A stretch of 64,000 nucleotides of DNA from Agapetus fuscipes. Taxonomy: Eukaryota > Arthropoda > Insecta > Trichoptera > Glossosomatidae. The translations under genes were made by a program, and so were the position numbers. The notes below the pieces were generated by a model that was given only the letters and a program-made list of their open reading frames with translations, made no database searches and was not told the origin of the DNA. Below are positions 25,265 through 36,769 of this stretch, in pieces. Position 1 is the stretch's first letter; every line of letters starts with the position of its first letter. The stretch is from assembly GCA_951799405.1 (NCBI GenBank), contig OX637335.1:16744342-16808341 (forward strand). Direction: 5' to 3'.

Positions 25265-25430
25265 GAATGAATTAAAAATTATTTTATCAGAGTTCCCTTC
25301 TTTATTTTCCTTTCCCATTTCTTCTATTAATAAACCTTGTAGACATTAACATATTATAATATTTCCATTTTGTTACTTTTTTTTCCTCGTTTATTTTAAG
25401 AATCCTTACATAATATAGTGAAAAAAAATA

Positions 25431-25542
25431 GTTATTCACACACAGCAAATCATGGTTCAACCGACACCTTAAGTGAATGTTCCATAAAAAAAAACGATGA
25501 TCCATGAACCAGCTATGGATCAAATGTTTTATTAATGACCCT
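25431..25542. mobile_element. MITE family J copy 2
   Basis: Left end GTTATTCACACACAG, right end ATTAATGACCCTG, and interior AAACGATGATCCATGAACC with a local palindrome (ATCCATGAACC...TGGAT). It lies only 170 bp from copy 1 in the same orientation. Confidence 0.6.
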
Positions 25543-26204
25543 GATTGTATTTTGCGTGTAACATTTTTAATTTAATTCTGTTACATTATCCAAAAGTTTG
25601 TAACTCTGAAATATGGTGACAATAATATTTAGAAAAAAAAATAGCTTTAGATGTGAATGTTAATGTGTAGATAATTAGATATTTTGTTGTTCTATAATAA
25701 ACAAATCGATGTCAAATTATAAAAAAAACATTTAATTTATTTTCATTTGAAATGCGAATTGAAAGCAAAAAAATCGAAAAACAGAAAATGATTTAAATGC
25801 TTTTTTGTATTTATTATTTTTTTACATTTCAAACTTAAGCGATCCCATTTTACAAATTTCAAAATCCAATTCATTTAAATAATTTGTATTTTAATGAGCT
25901 GGCTTATCTTTTTAAAATAATCAAAGATAAGTATTAACAATTTTAAAATGCCAGTTTGTTTTTTTTTCTAATTTCTAATATTTTTCTCAAAATTGTTCTA
26001 ATAATAACGACAATTACAGCAAATAATATATCAAGTTCAATTCAGACAAATCATTAAAATTTATGTTCAAATCGTTCATCAGAGCAAATCAAAGATTAGT
26101 GGTTAATATAGATTAATGCTAGCTTGTTTAGGTTGGCGCTTGACAACTACATAAAGATTTATATCGAAATGAATCATTAGAGATACTGAAATAATATTTC
26201 ACAG
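25543..26204. other. AT-rich intron
   Basis: Nothing recognised. Confidence 0.5.
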
Positions 26205-26590
26205 TTAAAACTATTGCTATATATCTGTAACCATTGCTGGATATCAAAAACCATTGCTATGTATCTGTACAAGCATTTTTATGCAGAAAAGTCCGAGCAT
26301 TTGAAGTTAAAAGAAATTGCCAAATGGTTTAGCAATGTTAAATACGTCTATTTACTGCTTTGAACTTAATATCAATGCTTTAAAAACAATGTTAAATAAA
26401 TGAATTCATAGCTTTATATTTGAAACATTTTATTTTAAAGCTACAATCAATGTTTCAAAGTTATAAACATTGCTTTATATATTCATCTATTGTTCTTTAT
26501 TTAAAACCATTGCTGTATGAGTACAGCTGAAAACATTGCAGTGTTGCTGTTAAACTCATTGCTTTATAACAAGAAATGTTTGTTTAAAGT
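26205..26590. repeat. Degenerate tandem repeat (AACCATTGCTTTAT-like)
   Basis: About a dozen imperfect repeats of a word close to AAACCATTGCTTTAT, spaced at about 22-35 bp. It is an old minisatellite within the intron. Confidence 0.5.
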
Positions 26591-27241
26591 TCAAATATTT
26601 TCTGTGTAGGATCAATTTTCTTTGTTACAAAGCCAACACAGCTAATATTTTTGTAAATAAGGTAAAATTCTTGCTATAAACAAAATTAAAGTTTATCTCG
26701 ATGGTTTTCTACGTTTAATCTATTAAAATATAACATGTTTGTTATATTGTTTGCTGTGAGAGATTGATTAAAGCAGCTGGAGCGAATAAATGATAATAAA
26801 TTGTCAAAGCACACGCGATAGTCAATTAAAAACGCCATTAATTGAAAAAAAAACATTTTTTCAGCAGAGATAAATTTATCCGTAATAACATAAAAATCCA
26901 ATAAACCCAACCAAGTGTTGAAAAAGAAATTTTAGCACTCAATATCAACAAATTAAAAATAATGTATTAAATTAAAAGTGTAAGATACATTAAAAAATAA
27001 TTTTGCTAAAATGAAACAAATTAAACATGAAAAGAAAACACTCAAATGGATCTCTGCAAAGCTTCCGCTGAAACATTTTATGAAAACTTAAAATGAGTTT
27101 TTAATACGAAGTGTTTGAAATCAAATGTCCAATGAAATAAGTTTTATCGGTCTCTGGACGTTTCGTTGATCTTTCAATCAGCTTTTTCGGGAGATTGACT
27201 TGATGAGAATGAAAACAAAACAAAAAGTGAAAAGCAAAAGG
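26591..27241. other. AT-rich intron
   Basis: Nothing recognised. Confidence 0.5.
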
Positions 27242-27487
27242 GTAGGTTGTTATGCGGCTGACCACCCATGATATAAAAATTGGTTCACTTTGCCAATGTC
27301 ACCCCTGTTTCAGGGAAGGACGGCAAGAGTTGCAAGGCTTATGTTCATTTGAGATTGGGTTTTTATATTGTAGGTCCACATGCGGCATGTGTTAGCGCGA
27401 AATTATACATATCTGCTTGTGGGAATGCATTTAGTGTAAATCTTAAATGATATATATCTTTGCAGCTTAGATTAGATTAGATTAGAA
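27242..27487 (+). repeat. Repeat A, near full-length
   Basis: Forward copy: GGTTGTTATGCGGCTGACC at the start, GTTTCAGGGAAGGACGGCAA, GGTCCACATGCGGCATGTG, and the (TTAGA)n tail at 27470-27486. It is highly similar to the 51.62-kb copy, suggesting a recent burst. Confidence 0.8.
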
Positions 27488-27734
27488 AAAAAAATATTCT
27501 CATGAGTCTGATAGTCAGTATTATTACGTAAAAAAAAAATCTTTTTCAGATGGATTTTAACTGGAAAAGCAAGTTTATCTGTTGAAAAGATATGTGAAAA
27601 TGCAATTCTGTGAAATGGTTTTAATCAAAAATATCCATGGCACAGATTTGAAAACTTACACGATTCTCAGAAAAAGACTCGTATCAGATAATGCAATTGT
27701 TTCAAAGGAGCTTTATTTAAAAAAAAACCCTCTT

Positions 27735-28150
27735 TTTTAAATGCTTTGTCCATCATCTTCTTTTGATGCCACTTCTTTCGAAGATTGGCGATCTCATGGC
27801 TATTTGATCTTGGATGCTGCGGCTCGAAAAAGGGACTTAGTGGTTTTGTGCTTTAATGTTTTTTAAGCAATCATCAAAAGTATGCTGCCATACACTTTTA
27901 ATTTAATGTAATTATTTTCCTAAGCGGGTCGCAAAAAATCAAAAGCGTCAATCTAGGAATTTTCTCGAAAGCAAGATAAATATATGGAAATGTAGAAAAT
28001 CATTTTCTCGTCATTTCTATACACGTATCTTGTTTGTAAAATAATCCTAGATTGCTGCGTTTGGTTCTTCTTTTTCATCATTTGGTGCCACTTCCTTTGA
28101 AGATCTATTTTGACCTTTTATGCTGCGGCTCGAAACAGGGACTTGGTACT
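27735..28150 (+). repeat. Dispersed direct repeat pair, ~110 bp each
   Basis: Segments at about 27741-27840 and 28058-28150 share TTCTTTTGATGCCACTTC-like and ATGCTGCGGCTCGAAA-AGGGACTT words in the same order. This is either a local duplication or two copies of one element. It lies 300-700 bp before the TM3 exon. Confidence 0.55.
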
Positions 28151-28445
28151 CTTGTTGAACCAATAGTCGTGCATAACCTTTTGTCGTTTCTATACAACTC
28201 ACAAAATGTAAACATGATTTTTGTACAATCTGGCGTTATGATGACACACAAGTTGTCCTCGTAAATATTCCATCAAATATCAATTATTATTCATTTCGCT
28301 TCAGCTGTTTCAATTAAAGTTTGGTAGAACTCGGTGTTTCGGAATAGATTGCCTAATCACCCGTCGGGCGGTGTATTGCCACATGTACCGCACCTCCGGG
28401 CTCGTGGACCTTGCGTTCGTAATCACACACCTCTGTTTACCGCAG

Positions 28446-28555
28446 GTACATATTTCAACTGCATCATGTTCATGGTTGCCTCGTCAGTGGTGCTGACTGT
28501 AGTGGTGCTTAACTATCATCACAGGACGGCCGACATACACGAGATGCCGCAATGG
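28446..28555 (+). CDS. nAChRalpha6: nAChR alpha6-like subunit, TM3 exon
   Basis: A 110-nt exon with acceptor CCGCAG ending at 28445 and donor GTGAGT at 28556; phase 1 in and phase 0 out. After the split Gly it encodes [20 protein letters not shown] and ends HEMPQW. This is TM3 followed by the conserved HHR-T-DIHEMP start of the cytoplasmic loop. It is almost invariant among insect alpha5/6/7-type subunits. The Gly at the exon junction is, as I recall, the position changed to Glu in spinosad-resistant thrips alpha6; here both TM2 exons would yield Gly. If the following intron were retained, the frame would run into a SINE and stop at 29159-29161. Confidence 0.96.
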
Positions 28556-28654
28556 GTGAGTCCAACTTCTTATAATATAATAAAATCATTATACAATATT
28601 TATTCCAGCCTAGTCACGCGGAGGGTGCTATACGTGACCAGCCATACTCTTATG

Positions 28655-28800
28655 TTTTTACTCGGTTCTCTTTTAATTAAACTGCAATTATTTATTTTGA
28701 CAGAATTTATTTTACAAAATTTGGTTCACGATTTACAACAATTGATTTCCGGCTCTGGCTTCACGGCTCAATGTTTCAATCGACCTGGCCTGCACACAAT
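28655..28800. repeat. Dispersed repeat shared with 43.47-43.68 kb
   Basis: The words GGTTCTCTTTTAATTAAACT, GCAATT, TTTATTTT and TTGGTTCAC occur here and, in the same order, at 43480-43535. The element type is unknown; an LTR edge is possible. Confidence 0.45.
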
Positions 28801-28867
28801 TGCGGTTCACATTTTTATACGTTCATACGGACGTTTCTCGACTGATTTTTGGAACATAGTGTTTGTC

Positions 28868-29080
28868 CGGTCGATAGCTCAGTTGGTAGAGTGCTTGCAT
28901 TCCATGTCGAGATCTCGGGTTCGAATCCCACCGAGGTTTCAGATTTTTTTTTTCCGTTTCAGTGTTTATTTCAAAACCCAAAATAAAATACCGGCAAGGC
29001 TTACTCAGCCTTCACAAGAAATGAGTACCAGCCCTCTCGGAAGCTGGAAAACCCCCACTTCAACTGAAGTGGTGAAAGTG
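28868..29080 (+). mobile_element. tRNA-derived SINE family C, best-preserved copy
   Basis: The head has a perfect A box (TAGCTCAGTTGGTAGAG at 28875) and B box (GGTTCGAATCCC at 28918-28929), the two internal RNA polymerase III promoter elements. They are followed by a T-run, then the body AAAATACCGGCAAGGCTTAC, TCAGCCTTCACAAGAAATGA, and an end reading CTTCAACTGAAGTGG. The 5' and 3' ends of the head do not pair, so it is a SINE, not a tRNA gene. Confidence 0.8.
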
Positions 29081-29162
29081 GAAGCCTGCAGTTTACTTTA
29101 TGTCGTACAGACGAGAGATGATAATTCAATCTTCGATGTAAATATACATATTGACGTCTAAG

Positions 29163-29253
29163 GTTTTTCTGAAACCTGGGTGGAATTGGTAAAAGTGAAC
29201 CAAGTTTTTACAGCAGGGGCGGTCAGCTTCATACCAACCTATAAGTCAAGGAT
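29163..29253 (-). repeat. Repeat A, 5' part
   Basis: Minus-strand 5' portion: complement of GACTTATAGGTTGGTATGAA plus the GTGAACCAA and CTGAAACCTGG region. The tail half is absent. Confidence 0.6.
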
Positions 29254-29984
29254 TCGCACAAATTGTTAAGTGGTCGGTACATATTATTTGTAAGAAAAAA
29301 TAACAGATTAAGACCTTTTTTTTCTTTGAATAAAATTTATAACCAGGTTTTCCGTATGATGTTATGAATACATTTTTTGACGTATTACACAGACGGATAC
29401 AATTTTAAGCTTTTTTTTCAAGCAAAATTTCAACTTTAAAAAGTCCGTACATTTTGTATCGTTTAAAAGAACGACTGGCTCACTTTTATCCACGTCAAAA
29501 AGATCACTTGAATTTTTAATAGTCCGTCAAAAATTCAAGCGTCTTACACCCCAAGTATTAAACTCAACGTAATCGTGTGCCAAAAATACTCACGGAATCT
29601 AAAACAGCGCCTTTAGTAGCGTTTTAGTTTACTTTCACTTTGGTGAAACGCTTTGAATGAGTTTCAAGGTAAAGTTTTCTACTTGGGGTGAAGCTTTGAA
29701 ATAAAACGATACAAAAATCCAGTAGATCCCCTTGGCGGAAATCTCTGAGGAAACGCCGAGAAAGCTGTTTACCGAATCCATAAAGTCTGAACAGACATAT
29801 TCATGAGGCAGGCTGGAGTAGATACGGGGTAGGCCTATGCAGATCCTCGAATTCAAATTCAGGCCTTGCTCTTAGGAATGCCATTACGTAGCTTGTAGAC
29901 TGTTTGTAGCGCGCAGGCAAGTTTGATAGTAGGAGTTGTAATTGAAAAATATTTGTGGAATTGTTATGATGTTTGCCAATCTTC
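29254..29984. other. Intron sequence
   Basis: No exon or repeat recognised; moderately AT-rich. Confidence 0.5.
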
Positions 29985-31075
29985 ACTATAGAGGCGCAAG
30001 AAAAAATAAGTAAGTGAAAGCTCGTAGCTGGTACCTTACTTCTCATAGCTTGTAGATTCCCACTCACAGGTCGTAGATGTTCGCTCACAGTTCATAGCTG
30101 ATATCTCACAGCTCGTAGCTCGTAGATTCCCACTCACAGGTCGTAGCTGTTAGCTCACAGTTCATGGCTGGTATCTCACAGCTCGTAGCTCGTAGATTCC
30201 CACTCACAGGTCGTAGCTGTTAGCTCACAGTTCATAGCTGATATCTCACAGCTCGTAGCTCGTAGATTCCCACTCACAGGTCGTAGCTGTTAGCTCACAG
30301 TTCATAGCTGATATCTCACAGCTCGTAGCTCGTAGATTCCCACTCACAGGTCGTAGCTGGTAGCTCACAGTTCATAGCTGATATCTCACAGCTCGTAGCT
30401 CGTAGATTCCCACTCACAGGTCGTAGCTGTTAGCTCACAGTTCATGGCTGGTATCTCACAGCTCGTAGCTCGTAGATTCCCACTTATGTACAGGTCGTAG
30501 CTGTTAGCTCACAGTTCATATTTGGTACCTCATAGCTCGTATCACACAGATTATCGATCCCAGATCGAAGCTGATACCTCATAGGTAGTTGCTGGTACCA
30601 CACTGGTCGTTACTCTCTGCACCCAAGTCATAGCTGGTACTTTGTAGGCCGTAGCTCGTAGATCCTCAATCACGGTTCGTAAATGGTACTTAACAGCTTG
30701 TAACTTGTAGCTACCCACTAACGTGTTCTAGCTCGAAGTTCATAGCATCCCGCTCACAGATCATAATTCATAGCTAATATCTCACATCTCGTTGCTCGCA
30801 TCTTCTCGACCATAGGTCATAGCGGGTACCTCACAGCTCGTAACTTGTAGATTTCCATTCACAAATCGTAGCTGGTACCTCGCACCATGTAGTTGGTATT
30901 TAAGTTTGTAACTAGCAGCTCAAGGATCGTAGCTGATATCTCACTGCTCGTATGTCATGCCTTTTCACTCACAGCTCGATACTGATACTTCACATCTCGT
31001 AGCTCGTAGCTCGTAGCTCGTAACTCAGCTCGGAATATATACTTCACAACTCCTAGCTCATAGATTTCAAACCGT
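29985..31075 (+). repeat. Minisatellite, 70-bp unit, higher-order
   Basis: About six near-identical 70-bp units: CGTAGATTCCCACTCACAGG recurs at 30121, 30191, 30261, 30331, 30401 and 30471. Degenerate units follow to about 31075. Each unit is itself made of diverged copies of a roughly 10-bp word (AGCTCGTAGC, AGCTCACAGT). It has no coding role. The homogeneous core with decayed flanks is typical of unequal exchange. Confidence 0.9.
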
Positions 31076-31285
31076 TACTTGTGGTAGCTGTGCGGGCAGC
31101 TAGTTTAAACGCCCGGCCCGCATTCGTCAGCCGGGCTTTTGCAATAAAGCTTTCGCCGGCAGCAATCAGCGATTCGCAAACACTGAATATTGCGGGCCCG
31201 CGATTGATTGCCCCTGTGATTAATTTTAATCCCTACTCCAGTCTGCAAACACCAAATCTAGAACCCCAGCAAATAAACAAATAAA
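31076..31285 (+). other. GC-rich block after the minisatellite, unrecognised open frame
   Basis: CpG-rich sequence (CGCCCGGCCCGC, GCCGGGC, GCGGGCCCGCG) next to the array. A 67-codon frame (31081-31284, start assumed GTG or earlier) spans it. I recognise no domain. It may be a fragment of a GC-rich mobile element. Confidence 0.3.
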
Positions 31286-31438
31286 ATAGGTATACTGCAG
31301 TCAACTTTTTGCGGGGGGTTTTTTTTCACAATTTATGGTAAAACACAAGTGAGATGCGTATATAGTGCCAATTTTACCGCGTTTTTTTCCAAAGGAGTCT
31401 TATGCATGGAACTTATTTATATTCACATGTTTAAGGAT

Positions 31439-31647
31439 ATCACTTCACTTGAAGTGAAGGCTTCACAGCCTCCGAGGGGGCTGGTTTTCATTTCTTACGA
31501 ATTACGAGCAAACCTTGCCGGTGTTTTTCTTTTGCGTTTAAAGTAAGTACCGAAACCGAAAATCGTTTCAGATACCCTTGTTGAGAATCAAACCCTAGCT
31601 CTCTGGCATGGAACGCAATCATTCTACACACCGAGCTATCGACCGCA
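31439..31647 (-). mobile_element. tRNA-derived SINE family C
   Basis: Minus-strand copy. It has the CACTTCACTTGAAGTGAAGG 3' palindrome, the CCTTGCCGGT body, a degraded B box and an A box with a change (complement of ACACCGAGCTATCGACC). Confidence 0.75.
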
Positions 31648-31920
31648 GCAAACACTTAAGAATATTTTGACGGTGCATAATACCTCTTTGCGTTTGTAGT
31701 CTTTATCTCACAGCGCCTGTTCTGTAAAGATTGGGATCATGATAGCAATTTGCATTTTCGATACTGCTGACAAAAAATGAATATTCTGCTTTTGCTAAAC
31801 CAAGTTCTTCAACTAAGACGTTTTTCTTCGACTTGCAGTCCTGCGTTCCTCAATTTTTCCCTGTGTGATAAGATAATTCTATATTTGTAAAATATATTGA
31901 GATTTAAGGCTCACACTCAA

Positions 31921-32060
31921 TGCACGCGCACGGGCAGGCACGTGTGAGTTCACTCTTACACATGCTGCATGCGCACTTGCTAATGCTACCCTTTTCTGAA
32001 AACAGAGTGGCATTGGAAAAAGTGAATCATCTTTGTATAGCATGGAGGTGTAGATTTAGA
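31921..32060 (-). repeat. Repeat A fragment
   Basis: Central part of repeat A in reverse orientation: ACACATGCTGCATGCGCAC and CAGAGTGGCATTGGAAAAAG. Confidence 0.5.
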
Positions 32061-32074
32061 GGCCAAAATTTCTC

Positions 32075-32500
32075 ATTAAATGATGATGATGATGAATTGT
32101 TGATTTTTTTATAGCGCCGTTTCGTCATGTAGTCACTCCAAGGGCGCTTGTGCATGTGATACCAGAAATTAGCTTGTCTTCAGTGCCTTTCGGAACATTC
32201 CATTGTCCTCTATCTCTCTCACATGATGAGGCAGGCGGTTCTAGGCCAGAGGACCATCAACTGCAAATGCAAGCTCTCCAAGCACTGTGTTTACTCTTCT
32301 GATTGCCTCTTCATGGGACCGAAACACACTATTTTTTTGAGTATTTTTACCTTGGTATAAGCGCAAAAATTTCACGAATGAGCTATCGTCTATGGGGAGT
32401 AGAACAGCATTCACTATTAACACCGCTGCATTGTTTTCCAACTTGTATTGTGCTTTGTGAACAAGTTTTGCTCCCAACAACTATTAGAGAATCGTCAGTT
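32075..32500 (-). mobile_element. L2/CR1-like LINE 3' end, decayed, (CAT)n tail
   Basis: The minus strand encodes an LVHKAQYKLENNAAVL segment and then the conserved C-terminal LINE block (AFAVDGPLA, then in a shifted frame NRLPHHVREIEDNGMFRKAL), so at least one frameshift is present. The 3' UTR carries GCGCCCTTGGAGTG and AAACGGCGCT, as in the LINE at 45.7 kb, and ends in (ATC)n at 32080-32094. It is a distinct subfamily by tail and sequence. Confidence 0.65.
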
Positions 32501-32760
32501 TTTATTGCTCCACAAAAATGGCAATTCGTCAACGAATGCAAATACAACGTGATGGTATTTTTCGCATAACAAAGATTTATGAAGCGCCGCCGAATGGCTG
32601 TAGTGCTTATGGAACAAGCGGATTTCGTTTAATGGGTTTTGTTTTTTTTATTTCGTTGGGTTGACGTATTTTATAAAAGTTTGAACAAAAGTCAAATGGT
32701 TTATTATTCACATAAAATAAAGAAAACGTGCATTATTACTTTGCAATTTTTATTCTTTTT

Positions 32761-32820
32761 TTAAGGAATCATGTGTGGTTGGCTCTCTATATTTCAGAGA
32801 CTCCAAGCAATACTTTTCAG
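32761..32820 (-). repeat. Tail-T module fragment
   Basis: Degenerate, partial copy of the 3' module also seen at 3.63, 33.07 and 42.23 kb. It starts TTAAGGAATCATGTGTGG and has CTCTATATTTCAGAGACTCC. Confidence 0.5.
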
Positions 32821-32864
32821 TAAAGGAAACAGCATTCATATTTTATTTTTACATATAGGTACTG

Positions 32865-33010
32865 TACTGTACTATATCCTGCCGCCGTTCCACTAGGGAT
32901 GGCCGGTACCTCCGCAGATGCGACTCCACTTTTTTCTGTCCTTACAAACCACTTTCATTTCCTCAATATTCATCACCTTATTCACACATACTCTTCTCTT
33001 ATTCTCATTC
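32865..33010 (-). mobile_element. RTE-like LINE 3' end
   Basis: The minus strand encodes the C-terminal end of ORF2, followed by the stop (complement CTAGGG at 32892-32897), a short GGAACGGCGGCAGGATA UTR and a (TACAG)n tail at 32870-32880. The tail word differs from the copies at 1.5 and 53.3 kb. Confidence 0.65.
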
Positions 33011-33070
33011 TCTCACATGACTTATTTATAAGTCACATAAACCTATTGAAAAATAATTGAAAATCTCAGT

Positions 33071-33166
33071 TTTTTTAAGGAATCCTGTGCGGGAGAATCC
33101 CTAGATTTCAGAGACTTTAGGGGTATATAACACTCTTTGTAGTGCCACAGAGGTGTTGGTGAAGTG
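33071..33166 (-). repeat. Tail-T module
   Basis: Minus strand: CACCTCTGTGGCACTAC, CCCCTAAAGTCTCTGAAATC and CCGCACAGGATTCCTT, then poly(A). It is the same module as the 3' tail of the SINE at 3.63 kb, here without the SINE head. Confidence 0.6.
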
Positions 33167-33299
33167 ACAGTTGGAGTCCTTATCCTTTGTAGTAGGGCTG
33201 TTAGTTGCGTAGTGTTGTGTTTTATAATGCGTTAGCTTTGTTTGAGACACTGAAATGAAGTGTTAATTGATGTTGGTTGTAAATAGGGCAACGTTAAAT

Positions 33300-33500
33300 T
33301 GAGATGAAAACATGGATACTGGTTACTCGTTCCATAAGCGGGCAGTTTGGCAAAATAATGAGTCGTGAAAACACCAAGTTCTCATACTTTTAATATCGAT
33401 GGCAAAGGGATGAATGTGAGCCGTTCTACGAGTTGCCTTTGTTGTGACAAGAGGAGGGGGTATAAGTGAGGATATTTCATCAGGACAGACATCATTATAT
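33300..33500 (+). repeat. ~195-bp repeat K, copy 1
   Basis: Shares long matching stretches with 45424-45620: GCGGGCAGTTTGGCAAA, TGAGTCGTGAAAACRCCAAG, GGGATGAATGTGAGCCGTTC, TACGAGTTGCC and GGGGGTATAAGTGAG. There is no coding frame. The family is unknown. It ends about 85 bp before the next exon. Confidence 0.7.
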
Positions 33501-33586
33501 TACCAATAGAAGAAACAGATCATAAGCGCATTTTTTTTTTAAATTGAACCCGGTAAAATCATAATAGTATCATTTGTGTGTTCCAG

Positions 33587-33810
33587 ATTAAGTCAGTGTT
33601 TCTGCAATGGCTCCCGTGGATGCTAGGCATGTCGCGGCCCGGCAAGAAGATCACGCGCAAGACCATCATGATGAGCAACAGAATGAAGGAGCTGGAGCTC
33701 AAGGAGAGGTCATCCAAGTCGCTGCTGGCCAACGTGCTGGACATAGACGACGACTTCCGGCACTCCGTGGGGCCCAACAGCGCCTCGTCCACGGGCAACC
33801 TGGGACCAGG
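33587..33810 (+). CDS. nAChRalpha6: nAChR alpha6-like subunit, cytoplasmic loop exon
   Basis: A 224-nt exon with acceptor GTTCCAG ending at 33586 and donor GTGAGT at 33811; phase 0 in and phase 2 out. It begins IKSVFLQWLPWMLGMSRPGK, the amphipathic start of the TM3-TM4 loop, and continues with KELELKERSSKSLLANVLDI and DDDFRH, which are diagnostic of the insect alpha5/6/7 group. After DDDFRH the sequence diverges into a Ser/Gly-rich linker (SVGPNSASSTGNLGPG), the part that normally varies between species. The exon is markedly GC-richer than the intron around it. Confidence 0.96.
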
Positions 33811-33840
33811 GTGAGTGCAGCTTCATTTGGGGTCAATGAA

Positions 33841-34163
33841 TAATAATAAAAAATTGGACAATCTTTATATAGCACCGTTTAGTGGCACTAGCCATCCCAA
33901 GGGCGCTTTTGTATGTTGAAGCTTCTGTTAAACAAATGTGTCTTAAGCAACTTCCTGAAACTGCCAATACTGGCCTGTGTTCTCAACTCCAGAGGTAGAC
34001 TGTTCCAGCAGGATGGACCAGCCGAACTAAAAGCCCTGTCTCCGAAACCGATTCTGTTCCGTCGAAGTGGCAGTTGAAGCCTGTTTACGGCGTCACTCTG
34101 TGCAGAACGAAGAGTGCGTCGTTTTCCACTTATCTAGTTGACTCTGCACAATCCACACAAGTA
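33841..34163 (-). mobile_element. L2/CR1-like LINE 3' end, 5'-truncated
   Basis: A minus-strand copy of the 3' 320 bp of the LINE at 45.7 kb (compare 46838-47150), including the C-terminal GFGDRA-like block, the stop, the GCGCC...GGCGC hairpin region and an (ATT)n tail at 33840-33852. It inserted only 30 bp after the donor of the loop exon. Confidence 0.8.
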
Positions 34164-34165
34164 CA

Positions 34166-34250
34166 ATCTGTAAAACCTGTGTCAGGGAAGGTCGGCAAAA
34201 GTTGTAGGGTTTATGTCCATTTCAGGTTTGGATTTTATTTGTAAGTACTG
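34166..34250 (+). repeat. Repeat A fragment
   Basis: GTGTCAGGGAAGGTCGGCAA, GTTGTAGGGTTTATGTCCAT and the beginning of the AT-rich segment. Both ends are missing. Confidence 0.5.
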
Positions 34251-36765
34251 TAATGTTCCCCCCCCCCCTGGCGAAAAAGAAGGGAGACGGAGGAACAAAC
34301 GAAGAGACTCGAAAGAGTACTTGTTAGAGGAATTTTTACCTCATAAGTTAGAAGTGGAGCGATCGAATGTGCAGGAGAATACCCTGGAGTCACCAGGATT
34401 CAAGTGCAACAAACCTTCTTTGAAGGAATAGCACTAGGCTGCTTCGATTCTTTTCCACCCTTCAGTTTCAGTTGCTGGAAGAGCAATCTACCCCTTCCGA
34501 GGTAGTAATTATTTTTGGCCAATTATTATGTGATCATCTAGCTAAGGGTAGGACTCCTCGTCGTGTGGAAGATAATGAAACAGAACGTTGTGTTATTTTT
34601 TTGTTTTACCGTTTCAAAATCTACTTTAGTGGCAAACCCAAGTACTTTTTGGGAGGTGTACCCCTCATACATTTCTACCTTTTTATAAGATTATAACGAG
34701 TATTGATTTTGCGTTTACGCGATCAAAGATGAGGTAGTATGAACTACAATTATTTTTAAGGCGACGAGATTTAAGCGTTATTAATTACGGAACGGTCTTA
34801 ATGTGTGCGAGTTTAATTAATTGGAATATAAGGTAGTCGAAATTATTTTCAGATAAAAACATAAATGACATAAAAATTGCGAGATGAAAGGCAGTTAGGT
34901 TTTAGTTTGTTAGTGAAAGTAATTACATGCAAGGCGATCTCTTCTTTGTTGTAATTCTTACCTTTGCGCGTCCACCTGTAAGTTAATAGGTCCATGGCTT
35001 TTACAGCATCTTTCTGTGACCACCGGTCATCTGAAAGGCACTGCAAAATGGACCTTTATTAGTTATTTCAAGGAAAGGATTCGAATACACGCGGCGTGAA
35101 TCTAAGATTTCGACACCCTCGTCGATCAAAGTGACTCTAATTAAACAATCAAAAATGGCCTACACGGCCTGTGGGTACCGCCTTCCTTCCCCAACGTACC
35201 CTCCCCCCCGCTCCGGATGGTAATCTTTTGCTGCAAAAAACCACGGGACAGGAAGGTTAGTCTGGATTGTGTGTGTTCAGCTACGAGTTACTGCAACAGT
35301 GTTGGCTCCAAGCAAACTCCAAGTATATATGATCAGAGATCATGGAACGTTAATCCAGCTGAGTGAGCCCAGATCATTTCAGGAACTCTCGTTGCGACCG
35401 GAGGTCGGGAACATATCCAGTTGTATTTGGCCAGAGGCCGGCTGCCAATTTTCAGGAACTTTGTTGTGATCAGGAACATATTATGACCAAGGTCACTCAG
35501 CGGTTTTCAAATTCAACTGCATTAAGTACATCTGCGTTATTCTTTGGATATCTCGATATGAGATTGCAGGCATTTCGGCTTCAGCACATACTGCAGAGTT
35601 GTTTGTTTATAATTTATTTATGAAATTTGTATTTTATTAGCTTGGCCAACCCCTAGTGTGATGGATGTGTAATGGTGTGTTTGGAATACATTTTCACCTT
35701 CAGATGGATCACTTTCAGGCCTTGCTTAAAGGTAATTCATGCAGCATGCAAATCCTTCATAATCATTCTTTCATTCTCACCACCCCAAGGAGAGCAGCAT
35801 TCCGTAATGTGTAAGAGTGATTAGGTAATTCTGCATTGAATGTTATAGTTTTCAGGAATTTTCCTGAAACTAGGGTCTTCCCGTGACTGTGAATGATTCA
35901 ACACCAGACCCACATTTATAAACTACGACAAAAGGTCCCATCACCTTGAAACCTTGCGAGATATATTACTTGCTGGGACAACCGGTGCAGCCGCTATCCA
36001 CAGATAGGAATCTCAGGAAGGACCGTTCGGTAAGGAGGCCACGAGGACAGCTGGTCACGGAAGACAATATATCTCGATTTCAAGTAAACCATACATTTCT
36101 TAATTCAATATAACATTGCAGAATTCCGGCAAGAGAGAGAATCTAATTGGATGCAAAGTGTCAATAGTGGTGTGTGTGTGTGTTGCGTTAGTACATAAAT
36201 GATAGCGACAGTAAATTACTACTTTGTCGAAGATAAGAAGAAAACCTCCCTCCGCTTAGTTAAGTCAATGAATCTCTGAAATAAACTTATAATTAACAAT
36301 TATGCATCGATAAGAAAATAAGTAGGAAAATCTTTCCCCCGCACAGGTAAGTCGATGAATCCCTGAAAGTAAATATTTATAACCAAGTACACAGCGATAA
36401 GAAACTCTGAAAGAAAACACCGACATAAAAATGAAATAAAGTAATATGTTCAATGAAATTTAGTTTTAGTTTAGTAGATTTTTAGTTAATCTGTTAGTAT
36501 AATCAAAGAAAACTCAGCCCAGGAAAACAGCTCAGGAACAACTCTGTATTATACGTAAATAGTTAATTTTAATTTTAAATAATGAAAGGCCGGATCCCAA
36601 AAAAAAAATATAACCACTGCACTTTTCACCTCACAATAATAATGCCAAATTAAATCAATAGAATTTCCGTGCTTAATATTTATAAAAGTTATTATTTAAG
36701 TTTGAAGTTCAAAGATACGTTTTTAAAATGTTCTGATTATTATTCCTTTAATTGAAAACTTATTA
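34251..36765. other. Intron sequence, mixed composition
   Basis: A poly-C run at 34257-34268 and a C-rich patch around 35190-35215 are present. I see no exon; frames at 34213-34431 and 35269-35469 match nothing I know. The mildly GC-rich stretch 35160-36070 could hold a decayed retroelement, but no terminal repeats or motifs support it. Confidence 0.4.
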
Positions 36766-36769
36766 TTAG